Positions 9,181 to 17,098 of a DNA stretch of 52,149 nt are shown here, one piece after another. This DNA comes from Gammaproteobacteria bacterium. GTDB lineage: Bacteria; Pseudomonadota; Gammaproteobacteria; UBA6429; Thiohalophilaceae. The notes under the pieces were generated by a model. The model was not told the origin of the DNA, searched no databases, and saw nothing but the letters and a program-made list of their open reading frames with translations. Position 1 is the stretch's first letter. Each line of letters begins with the position of its first letter. The stretch spans positions 1 through 52,149 of the forward strand of contig JASBTR010000115.1 in NCBI GenBank assembly GCA_030148325.1. The letters run 5' to 3'. The translations under genes were made by a program, and so were the position numbers.

Positions 9181-9943
9181 AAGGGACGAGAGACGAGGGA
9201 CGAGGGACGAGGAAAGGCGAGTTGCCCTGACTCCTGGCGTAACCGCGAGACAGGTGCGTTTCAGCAATCAGAAAGAAACCTGTCTGCCGAAAACCTGCAC
9301 CCGATTTTCCTCGTCCCTCGTCCCTCGCCACTCGTCCCTCAGGGTGACGGGCGTCACCCTGATCGAGATGGTGATCTTCATCGTTATCGTCGGCATTGCC
9401 GTCACTGCAGTAATGACGGTTTATATTAACATCGGCCGCACCGGCGCCGATCCCATGGTTCGCATTCGCGGCATCGAACTGGGCCAGTCTGTGCTCGAGG
9501 AAATCCTGCTCAAGGCCTACGATAACAGCACGCCGCTGGGTGGCGGTTGTGTACAGTTTAGCTCCGGCAGCCGTTGCAACAGCGGTCCTTCGGCCAGCGC
9601 ACAGTCAACAGCCGGTTTCGGCAGTGACGGTGAGACCCGCGCCACATTCAATGATGTCGATGACTATCACGATATAGCCTACTGCGGCGCTAATGTCAGC
9701 GCCGCTGATGCCGCCTGCAGCGCCGCCTGTCAGCCGCTGCTGGATGAGACCGGTAATGACATTTCCGCTAACTATGCCGGTTATGCTGTCTGCATTCAGG
9801 TTAGTTTTGCCGGGACCGAAGTTAACAACACTTCTCCGGCCGATGTCGGCGTACTGGCCAATGATGGCAAGCGCATCGACGTCATCATTACCGACCACCT
9901 TAACAGCCGCTATCTGCTTAGCGCCTACCGGTTGAATTTCTGA
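9167..9943 (+). CDS. MSHA minor prepilin MshD-like, repeat-encoded leader
   Basis: The cleavage motif TG62|VTLIEMVIFIVIVGIAV defines a 62-residue leader containing RRGTRDEERR and SSLVPRHSSL, encoded by the two arms of the repeat at 9183-9340. The mature part (about 195 residues) has a GspI/GspJ/MshD-like region (RIRGIELGQSVLEEILLKAYD) and several cysteines (GGGCVQ, CNSG, YCGANV, CSAACQ). The start at 9167 overlaps mshC. An ORF extension to 9128 lies wholly inside mshC and is rejected. A GTG just before the cleavage site could give a 3-residue leader, which seems too short. Confidence 0.78.
   Translation: MRIIKRDERRGTRDEERRVALTPGVTARQVRFSNQKETCLPKTCTRFSSSLVPRHSSLRVTGVTLIEMVIFIVIVGIAVTAVMTVYINIGRTGADPMVRIRGIELGQSVLEEILLKAYDNSTPLGGGCVQFSSGSRCNSGPSASAQSTAGFGSDGETRATFNDVDDYHDIAYCGANVSAADAACSAACQPLLDETGNDISANYAGYAVCIQVSFAGTEVNNTSPADVGVLANDGKRIDVIITDHLNSRYLLSAYRLNF
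9183..9340. repeat. Leader inverted repeat, msh copy 2
   Basis: The left arm (9183-9214) has four tandem 7-bp units of GGACGAG type. The right arm (about 9307-9340) has the matching CTCGTCC units. The core of about 90 bp is unlike that of copy 1. The element starts 2 bp after the mshC stop codon and ends just before the pilin helix of the MshD-like protein. Confidence 0.88.
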
Positions 9944-10851
9944 TGAACATCAAGGGACAATGGACAGGAAAGCCAGCGACGCGGTGTTCCTCGCCACTCG
10001 TCCCTCGTCCCTCGTCCCTGGCCACACGTGGTTTTACCTTGATCGAACTGGTCGTCGCCATCACCCTGCTGGGCATCGTCGGCAGCATGGCCGCAGTGTT
10101 TCTTGGCAATACCCTGGAAGGCTATTCGGCGCTCAACCGGCGTGATGATCTGCAGACCAGCCTGCGCATGGCGGTGGAGCGCATCAGTCGCGAGCTGCGC
10201 CATGCCCTGCCCAACAGCGTCTGCACCGATGATGGCAGCGGCTGTAACAATCCCGGCAGTATCGTTTATTTTATTCGCACCGTGGATGCCGGTGAATACC
10301 AGACCCGCACGGGAAATTATGCCGGCGGTCAGGCGCGCGCGCCCCTGCCCGTCGCTCCGGCTTCCACCAGCAGCTTCGATGTGCTCTCCGGCAACAGTCT
10401 CAATGCAGCCGCCGGACAGTGGGTGGTGGTGTACAACACCGACAATGTCGACATCTACAGCAGTGGCAGTCGCCGTCAACAAATCAATGCCATCACCAGC
10501 AAAGATACCGACGGTGTGGCGCCCAATGATGTCAGCGTAATCCAGTTTGCTTCGCCGGTGAACTTTCCCACCCATTCACCCAGCCGCCGCTTTCATGTGA
10601 TCGAAAACAACGCTGTTATTTTTTACCTGCAGGGAACCGATCTCTATCGCGCCCGCAGCAGCTTTGGCTCACCTGCCAGTGCTATCGCCGGAACGGAAAA
10701 ACTGTTGCTGCAGAATGTCAGCGCCTGCACCTTTACCTATGTGCCGGGATCGCTGTTACGTTCCGGCCTGCTGCGTATCGACATCAGCGTTAACAACGCT
10801 GTCGAATCCCTGCAAATGATTCACGAGGCCCAGGTTTATAATGCACCTTAA
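9943..10851 (+). CDS. MSHA minor prepilin MshO-like, repeat-encoded leader
   Basis: This 302-residue GspJ/MshO-like prepilin has its cleavage site at G30|[17 protein letters not shown]. The following SLRMAVERISRELRHALPNSV is typical of the GspJ family. The 30-residue leader includes SSPLVPRPSSLATR, encoded by the CTCGTCC-unit arm at 9989-10021. The ATG overlaps the mshD stop by one base (TGATG), and it is the only start codon in this frame before the cleavage site. The leader must therefore be translated through the repeat. Confidence 0.82.
   Translation: MNIKGQWTGKPATRCSSPLVPRPSSLATRGFTLIELVVAITLLGIVGSMAAVFLGNTLEGYSALNRRDDLQTSLRMAVERISRELRHALPNSVCTDDGSGCNNPGSIVYFIRTVDAGEYQTRTGNYAGGQARAPLPVAPASTSSFDVLSGNSLNAAAGQWVVVYNTDNVDIYSSGSRRQQINAITSKDTDGVAPNDVSVIQFASPVNFPTHSPSRRFHVIENNAVIFYLQGTDLYRARSSFGSPASAIAGTEKLLLQNVSACTFTYVPGSLLRSGLLRIDISVNNAVESLQMIHEAQVYNAP
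9953..10021. repeat. Leader repeat, msh copy 3 (left arm decayed)
   Basis: The right arm (9989-10021) has four clear 7-bp units (CTCGTCC type). The left arm survives only as a weak GGGACAATGGACAGG at 9953-9967. The spacer is shorter than in copies 1 and 2. It lies in the leader of the MshO-like gene. Confidence 0.75.
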
Positions 10852-11311
10852 AGTCAGTGACGAGGGGCGAGGGACGAGGGACGAGGAAGGGTTGACGATT
10901 TCCCTCGTCACTCGTCACTCGTCACTCGTCACTCTGCGTAAGCAGAACGGGTTTGCGATTGCGGCGGCGATTTTTCTGCTCGTGGTGCTGGCTTTGCTGG
11001 CTGCGGGAATGGTACAGATCGCATCCACCAGCCATACTTCCCTGAGTCAGGAATATACTTCGGCGCGCGCTTATTTTGCCGCGCGCAGCGGTCTGCAGTG
11101 GGGCATGTATCAGGCTATTTATGGTGGCAACGGTAATGCCACGATTACTTTTTCCAGTGGCGCACTGGCCGGAACCCAGGCAGCTGTCAGCAGCAGTAAT
11201 GCAAGTATTGACGGCGATATATTTTATCTTATCAAGGTCAGTGGCCGTTATGCCAGCAGCAGCGATGCGGAATACAGCCAGCGACGGCTACGCCTGAGGT
11301 TTAATCCCTGA
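10841..11311 (+). CDS. MSHA biogenesis protein MshP-like, repeat-encoded leader
   Basis: This 156-residue protein has a prepilin-like or PilX-like N-terminus, G37|FAIAAAIFLLVVLALLAAG. MVQIASTSHTSLSQEYTSARAYFAARSGLQWGMYQ follows, as expected for MshP. The 36-residue leader holds SDEGRGTRDEE and SLVTRHSSLV, translated from both arms of the repeat at 10856-10935. The start overlaps the mshO stop by 11 bp. An internal TTG (residue 18) would still leave the right arm inside the leader. Confidence 0.8.
   Translation: MHLKVSDEGRGTRDEEGLTISLVTRHSSLVTLRKQNGFAIAAAIFLLVVLALLAAGMVQIASTSHTSLSQEYTSARAYFAARSGLQWGMYQAIYGGNGNATITFSSGALAGTQAAVSSSNASIDGDIFYLIKVSGRYASSSDAEYSQRRLRLRFNP
10856..10935. repeat. Leader inverted repeat, msh copy 4
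   Basis: The left arm (10856-10890) has about four GGGACGA-type units. The right arm (10901-10934) has four near-identical CACTCGT units. The spacer is only about 10 bp, so this is a tight hairpin. It is the most homogeneous tandem array of the four and starts directly after the mshO stop. Confidence 0.88.
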
Positions 11312-14300
11312 TGTTGCGAAATCTGCTGATCCTGATCATACTTATAGTGCCCCTGTCCGGACAGGCGGCGCTGCTCATGCATCTGACCCTGGACAACACC
11401 CTTAATGATGCTTCCGGTAACGGCAATAACGGCAGTTTCCCCGGTGGCGGAAATAATCCGACCTATGCTCCGGCCGCTATCAATGAGGGACTCAACTTTG
11501 ATGGCAGCAATGATTACATCACCGCCCGCGACTTTGATCCTGGCAGTAGTTTTACTGTTTCACTCTGGGTGCGACCTGATTCATCTTCCGGCCTCGACGC
11601 CTATATCGAACATGTGCCCAATAGTCAGCGCAATGATTTTTTTCTTGGTTATGACAATACGGTAAATCAAATCGTAATCGAACTGGAAGACAACAACCAG
11701 TTTGAAGGCGGCGCCTGTGGCGATCCCAAATTCTGTACCGGCATTGCCCTGTCACCCAATCGCTGGCACCATCTGACAGTAGCCGTCACACCCACGACCC
11801 TGACGCTGTACATTGATGGCGAACAGGCCTATAACGTCAGTCACAGCACTACGGTTACGTTTAATCCCGGGATCTGGATGATGGGTGCAGACTCCGATTC
11901 CAACCCCAATACCCGTGCCGATAGCGACTACTTTGACGGCCGTCTTGATGACATTCGTGTTTACAATGAAGTGCTGGATCAGGATGACATCAGCGACCTG
12001 ATCGGTCTCAGGGGCTGGTGGAAACTGGACCAGTGCAGCCTGGCCTCACCCGGTGATGTCATTGACAGCAGCGGTAATGGTAATAATGGCAACCCGATAA
12101 ACGGCATCACGGTCGGCAGCGGACAGATTTGTAACGCCGGTAGTTTTGATGGCAGCAATGACTATATCGAGGTGGCCGATAATGCCTCATTGGATATTCC
12201 ACAAAATCTTACCGTGATGGCCTGGATTCGCCCCGATATAATTCCTGCAAGCGGTCTCAAATCCATAGTCTCCAAAGATGAAAATTATGAGTTCCACATT
12301 AACAGCGCCGGCCGTATTTACTGGTGGTGGCAAAACAGCAGTGGCGCCGTACGCAGCTTTACTTCCTCAACGACGCTTAGCGCCAACAACTGGTATCACG
12401 TCGCTATAGTCTATGAACCGGGCAGTCAGCGCATCCTTATCAATGGCGTGGTTCGTGGTAGTCGCAGCTATAACGAGACCCTGATCAACAACAACGATCC
12501 CCTGCACATCGGCGCCGATCAGGGTTTTGCCGGTCGCGAATTCGACGGCCTGATCGATGAAGTCAAAATTTTCGAACGCGCCCTGACCACCGAAGAAATC
12601 AATGACTATTACAATAGCCCTAATCCTGTTAGTCGCACCTGCCCCAATTGTAACGGTGGCGCCGCCAGCAGCATTATTCTTTCTACCGATCGAACAGAAA
12701 CCCTGGGCGGCCTAACCTTTACCGACGGTTCTCTTGCTGAATATGATCCCGTTACCAACACTGCCAGTCTGTTCTTTAATGAAAACCTGTTCGCCGGCGG
12801 CGAGGACATCGATGCTGCGCATGTGCTGGGCAATGGCAATATCATCCTTTCCACTACCACCAGCGCCACCCTGGGCGGCCTGACCTTTACCGATGGTTCA
12901 CTGGTCGAATACAACCCCGTCACCGACACCGCCACCCTGTTTTTCAATGAGAACCTGTTCTCCGCCAATGAAGACATTGATGCCGTTTATGTAACAAGCA
13001 ATGGCCATATTATTCTATCCACCACCGGTAGTGCGACGCTCGGTGGACTGAGCTTTAGCGACGGCTCTCTGGTTGACTATGATCCAGCCACCGATACCGC
13101 AAGCCTCTACTTTAGTGAATCAAATTTTTCCGGCGACGCCGATATTGATGGCGTGCATGTGCTGGACTCAGGCAACATCCTTATTTCCACCACCCGCACA
13201 GAGACCCTGGGCGGGCTGACTTTCAGCGATGGCTCCATTGCCGAGTACAATCCATCAACTGGTACAGCCACTCTTTATTTCAATGAAAACCTGTTTAGTG
13301 GCGGCGCGGATATCAATGCTATCACTATCCAGCCTGCATCAATCCAGCTCGATCACATCATGATTGAACATGATGGCAGCGCCCTGACCTGCGAACCTGA
13401 AAATATCACCATCCGCACCTGTGCCGATGCCGCCTGCACAACCCTCTACACCGGTGATGTCAGCGTCAGCCTGAGTCCGACTGGCTGGGTCGGCGGCGAC
13501 ACCCAGACCATTACCGGCGGCAGCGCCACCCTGCAACTGCGCCATACTGCCGCGGAAACTGTCAGCCTGGATGTGAGTAGTTCCGCACCCAACGCCAGTT
13601 TCTCGCCGGTCTGCCTGAACACGGCGGACAGCTCCAGTAGTTGTAGCCTGACCTTTTACGATAGCGGTTTTATCTACAGCATTCCGACCCAGATTTCCTG
13701 CGCCACCTCGAGCAATATTACCATCAGCGCCGTACGCCTTGACCAGACCAGCCAGCAGTGTGTGCCCTCCTTTGCCAATCGTAACGAGACTATCAATTTC
13801 TGGACCCGCTATGTGAACCCGAATCCGGTCACTATCAGCAATCGCGTAACTCTGAACAACGGCAGCAACGATTATATACTCGCCACATCCTCACCCGGCA
13901 CCGGCGTGCCGCTGAGCTTCGATGCCAATGGCCAGGCCACGGTAACCGTGACCTATCCCGATGCCGGGCAGTTAAGCTTAAACAGCAGTTTCAGCGGCAC
14001 TGGATTGGAGTCAGGTCTGAGCATGACGGGATCGGCAACTTATGTCACAAAGCCTGCAAAACTATATGTATATATAGATGATCCTGCTATTGATCCAGAT
14101 TCCACCTGTGACCCGATCATTGATTTATCCGGTACGTTATGCTCAAAATTCAAGATGGCCGGTGAACCATTTCAATCCCTTAAAGTACGCGCCGCCTGCG
14201 CAGACAATACCGTTACGCCCAATTTTATTCATAATAACATTAGCCTGACGCATACGCTGATTGCCCCTGGCGGGGGCACCCTGGGTGATTTAAGCCCACC

Positions 14301-15312
14301 CGGCACTAACATTGCTGACTCTGATTATGGTGAAGCAACCGTTAGCAACGCGAGTATTTCTGAGGTCGGCGTCTTTACGATCACAGCGGGATTAGGCGCT
14401 GACTATCTGGGTGAAACGGTCATTGGCGATGACACGGTGAATACCAGTGTTAACATCGGCCGCTTCTATCCGGCCAGTTTTACTGTCACACGCCAGCAGG
14501 GCTGTGATACCGATGGCTTCACCTATTCCGGCCAGCCTTTTGCGCTGGTAGGCATTACGGCTTTAAATAGCGCCGGCACTCAAACCTATAACTATGTCGG
14601 CAGCTTCGTACAGTCACCACTGATATCCGACCAACCAGCTAGCGGTGGCCTGTTTAGCAATAATGTCTTTAACAGTGCGGACTTTCTCACCGGCGGCTAC
14701 GGCACGCGCAATGATGTCACCTATACCTTTACCACCAGGGATACTGCACCGGCAACCTTTTCTCTGCTGGCCACGGATAACGATGGCGTCTCCGGGCTTT
14801 CTTCAGCAGTAGAAATCCGCAGCGGTCGCCTGAACATCGAAAATGCTTTTGGTTCCGAGCTGGATGATCTGGCTGTGCCCGTGACGGCACAATATTTCGA
14901 TGGCAGTGCTTATGTGACCAATGCGCAGGACAACAACTGTACGAGTATTTCCCTGAGCCTGTCCGATCCGGACACCGGGGATGCGCTTACCGCGGGAACC
15001 GGCGGCAACGCGGGCCAGACCTGCATCTGGGACGACGATGCTGAAAGTGGCAGCAGTAATTGCAGTGATGGCGGAATCCTGCCCGGCCCACTTTCAGAAC
15101 AGTTTGTCGAACCGCCGCTGGCCGGCAACTTTAATACCTGGCTGAAAGCCCCCGGCGCCGGTTATACCGGGAATATGGACATCAACGGCACGGCCCCGGT
15201 ATGGCTGCAATATGACTGGACGGGTTCAGGTTTAAGTAACCCGAGCGGACGCGCCAGCTTCGGCCTGTTCCGCGGGGATGATCGAATTATTTACTGGCGG
15301 GAACAGTTCTGA
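11311..15312 (+). CDS. MSHA biogenesis protein MshQ-like, LamG repeats, giant surface protein
   Basis: The 1333-residue protein has a signal peptide (about residues 1-19, ending SGQAA). Two LamG/concanavalin-like domains follow (about 20-230 and 235-440), each with MHLTLDN or WKLDQCS starts and FDGSNDYI motifs. Residues about 455-670 hold four tandem units of about 51 residues (TLGGLTFTDGSL ... LFFNENLF ... DIDA). The rest is cysteine-bearing, beta-rich and fits the DUF6701 C-terminus of MshQ proteins. The TGATG overlap with mshP suggests coupled translation. Its place and domains point to an extracellular or pilus-associated, possibly glycan-binding, protein. Confidence 0.85.
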   Translation: MLRNLLILIILIVPLSGQAALLMHLTLDNTLNDASGNGNNGSFPGGGNNPTYAPAAINEGLNFDGSNDYITARDFDPGSSFTVSLWVRPDSSSGLDAYIEHVPNSQRNDFFLGYDNTVNQIVIELEDNNQFEGGACGDPKFCTGIALSPNRWHHLTVAVTPTTLTLYIDGEQAYNVSHSTTVTFNPGIWMMGADSDSNPNTRADSDYFDGRLDDIRVYNEVLDQDDISDLIGLRGWWKLDQCSLASPGDVIDSSGNGNNGNPINGITVGSGQICNAGSFDGSNDYIEVADNASLDIPQNLTVMAWIRPDIIPASGLKSIVSKDENYEFHINSAGRIYWWWQNSSGAVRSFTSSTTLSANNWYHVAIVYEPGSQRILINGVVRGSRSYNETLINNNDPLHIGADQGFAGREFDGLIDEVKIFERALTTEEINDYYNSPNPVSRTCPNCNGGAASSIILSTDRTETLGGLTFTDGSLAEYDPVTNTASLFFNENLFAGGEDIDAAHVLGNGNIILSTTTSATLGGLTFTDGSLVEYNPVTDTATLFFNENLFSANEDIDAVYVTSNGHIILSTTGSATLGGLSFSDGSLVDYDPATDTASLYFSESNFSGDADIDGVHVLDSGNILISTTRTETLGGLTFSDGSIAEYNPSTGTATLYFNENLFSGGADINAITIQPASIQLDHIMIEHDGSALTCEPENITIRTCADAACTTLYTGDVSVSLSPTGWVGGDTQTITGGSATLQLRHTAAETVSLDVSSSAPNASFSPVCLNTADSSSSCSLTFYDSGFIYSIPTQISCATSSNITISAVRLDQTSQQCVPSFANRNETINFWTRYVNPNPVTISNRVTLNNGSNDYILATSSPGTGVPLSFDANGQATVTVTYPDAGQLSLNSSFSGTGLESGLSMTGSATYVTKPAKLYVYIDDPAIDPDSTCDPIIDLSGTLCSKFKMAGEPFQSLKVRAACADNTVTPNFIHNNISLTHTLIAPGGGTLGDLSPPGTNIADSDYGEATVSNASISEVGVFTITAGLGADYLGETVIGDDTVNTSVNIGRFYPASFTVTRQQGCDTDGFTYSGQPFALVGITALNSAGTQTYNYVGSFVQSPLISDQPASGGLFSNNVFNSADFLTGGYGTRNDVTYTFTTRDTAPATFSLLATDNDGVSGLSSAVEIRSGRLNIENAFGSELDDLAVPVTAQYFDGSAYVTNAQDNNCTSISLSLSDPDTGDALTAGTGGNAGQTCIWDDDAESGSSNCSDGGILPGPLSEQFVEPPLAGNFNTWLKAPGAGYTGNMDINGTAPVWLQYDWTGSGLSNPSGRASFGLFRGDDRIIYWREQF

Positions 15313-15334
15313 GATATCACTCAGGATTGCTTGC

Positions 15335-15680
15335 ACCACAGAGGACACGGAGGTTTTTGATAAATGGATTTTCCACGGCGGGCTTAGAAGTACTGCAGGG
15401 CGGGCACGCCTTTTGTGCCCACATGTTACTTTAATCTCTATGGGTTAAATTCCCCGCTGCTTGCGGTGAAAAACCGGTAGGAGCGGGCTCGCCCGCGAAT
15501 AGTTTGGGTTCCCCAACCACTTTCGCGAGCAAGCTCGCTCCTACGATTTAATACCTCCTCCGCTTGCGGCGAGGTTATTTATTTTCTGGGCATAAGCAAG
15601 TGAAATAGACGCTGGAAAATTTGTTTTTATCCAGAGAAGATATTTATAAAACCTCTGTGTCCCCCGTGTCCTCTGTGGTA
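15335..15680. repeat. Three-layer nested repeat between mshQ and ntrC
   Basis: The outer arms are ACCACAGAGGACACGGAGG (15335-15353) and CCGTGTCCTCTGTGGT (ending 15679). Inside are a decayed GGGCGGGCAC ... GTGCCCAC hairpin (15397-15422) and flanks matching the composite elements of copies B and C (15433-15470, AATCTCTATGGG and TTCCCC; 15547-15585, TAATACC and GCTTGCGGCGAGG). At the centre is a REP-like palindrome (15477-15545, GTAGGAGCGGGCTCGCCCGC to GCGAGCAAGCTCGCTCCTAC). The 380-bp gap between the convergent genes consists mainly of this element; no gene is seen. Confidence 0.8.
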
Positions 15681-15694
15681 AAAAATTTTTAATA

Positions 15695-17095
15695 TCAGAT
15701 ATCTTCCATCCCCAGTTCCTTGATCTTGCGAGTCAGGGTGTTACGCCCCCAGCCCAGCAATTTGGCGGCATCCTGCCGACGGCCGCCGGATTTTTTCAGC
15801 GCCGCTTCGATCATGACTTTTTCATATTCGGGTGTGGTGGTTTCCAGTATTCCGGTCGCGCCCTGGGCCAGCTGCTGTTCCGCCCAGCTGCGCAGGGCCT
15901 CCGCCCAGTTGGAATCCTGCCGCGCCACCCGGCTTTCGTCCAGCAGCTCAGGCGGCAGATCATCCATGTGCACGATCTGTCCCGGCGACATCACCGTTAA
16001 CCAGCGACAGGTATTTTCCAGCTGGCGAACATTGCCGGGCCAGTCGAGCCGACAAAGATAGGCCTTGACCTCTTCATCCAGTGTTTTGACCTCGGCATTG
16101 AGTTCTTCCGCCGCCTGCGCGAGGAAGTGTCTGGCCAGCAGCGGGATGTCTTCACCGCGTTCGCGCAGAGCGGGGATATGAATGCGGATCACGTTCAGAC
16201 GGTGAAACAGATCTTCGCGAAAATCCCCCTGCTTGACCCGCTGTTCCAGATTCTGGTGGGTGGCGGCGATAATGCGTACATCCACTTTTACCGGGCTGTG
16301 TCCGCCAACGCGGTAAAACTCACCATCGGCCAGCACCCGCAGCAGGCGAGTCTGTAGCTCGGCGGGCATGTCGCCGATTTCATCGAGAAACAGGGTGCCG
16401 CCATTGGCCTGCTCGAAGCGTCCCTGGCGCCCGCTCTGGGCCCCCGTGAATGCGCCTTTTTCATGGCCGAATAATTCAGACTCCAGAAGATCGCGGGGAA
16501 TGGCGGCCATGTTCAGGGCAATGAAGGGCTTGTCGGCACGCGGGCTGTGCTGGTGCAGGGCCTTGGCCACCAGTTCCTTGCCGGTGCCGGACTCACCGTT
16601 AATTAGCACCGTAATATTGGAACGTGACAGGCGTCCGATGGCGCGAAAGACTTCCTGCATAGACGGGGCTTCACCGATGATCCCGGTTTCATCTTTGTGA
16701 CTGTCCATGCTGCTTTCCGAAACTTCCCGATGGTGAATCACGGCGCGGCGCGTCAAATCGACCGCATCATCCACATCAAAGGGTTTGGGAAGATATTCAA
16801 ACGCGCCGCCATGATAGGCGGATACGGCGCTATCCAGATCAGAGTGTGCGGTAATGATGATCACCGGCAGATCGGGATGCTGGCGGTGGATCTGGCTAAG
16901 CAGTTCCAGACCATCCATGCCGGTCATGCGAATATCACTAATGATGGCATCCGGTTCATCACGCTCCAGATCTTTTAATACGCTACTGGCATTTTCATAG
17001 GTTTTGACTTCCATCTCCGCCTGCTTCAACGCCTTTTCCAGGACCCAGCGAATGGAACGATCATCATCCACTACCCAGATAGTTTCCTTACTCAT
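15695..17095 (-). CDS. ntrC: Nitrogen regulation response regulator NtrC (GlnG)
   Basis: This 466-residue sigma-54 enhancer-binding activator controls nitrogen-assimilation genes such as glnA. The receiver domain has acidic residues DDD at 10-12, phosphoacceptor Asp54 (IISDIRMTGMDG) and the KPFD lysine. The AAA+ domain shows Walker A GESGTGKELV and the sigma-54 contact loop GAFTGA. The C-terminal Fis-type HTH is RQDAAKLLGWGRNTLTRKI. Its ATG is 3 bp after the ntrB stop, so the pair is co-transcribed, with glnA further upstream on the same strand. Confidence 0.97.
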   Translation of the reverse strand: MSKETIWVVDDDRSIRWVLEKALKQAEMEVKTYENASSVLKDLERDEPDAIISDIRMTGMDGLELLSQIHRQHPDLPVIIITAHSDLDSAVSAYHGGAFEYLPKPFDVDDAVDLTRRAVIHHREVSESSMDSHKDETGIIGEAPSMQEVFRAIGRLSRSNITVLINGESGTGKELVAKALHQHSPRADKPFIALNMAAIPRDLLESELFGHEKGAFTGAQSGRQGRFEQANGGTLFLDEIGDMPAELQTRLLRVLADGEFYRVGGHSPVKVDVRIIAATHQNLEQRVKQGDFREDLFHRLNVIRIHIPALRERGEDIPLLARHFLAQAAEELNAEVKTLDEEVKAYLCRLDWPGNVRQLENTCRWLTVMSPGQIVHMDDLPPELLDESRVARQDSNWAEALRSWAEQQLAQGATGILETTTPEYEKVMIEAALKKSGGRRQDAAKLLGWGRNTLTRKIKELGMEDI

Positions 17096-17098
17096 ATT

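Noticed and set aside
7326-10935. The GGACGAG tandem arrays as a CRISPR or minisatellite array
   Set aside because: Units are only 7 bp, arranged as inverted arms at four loci, with no spacer pattern or cas genes.
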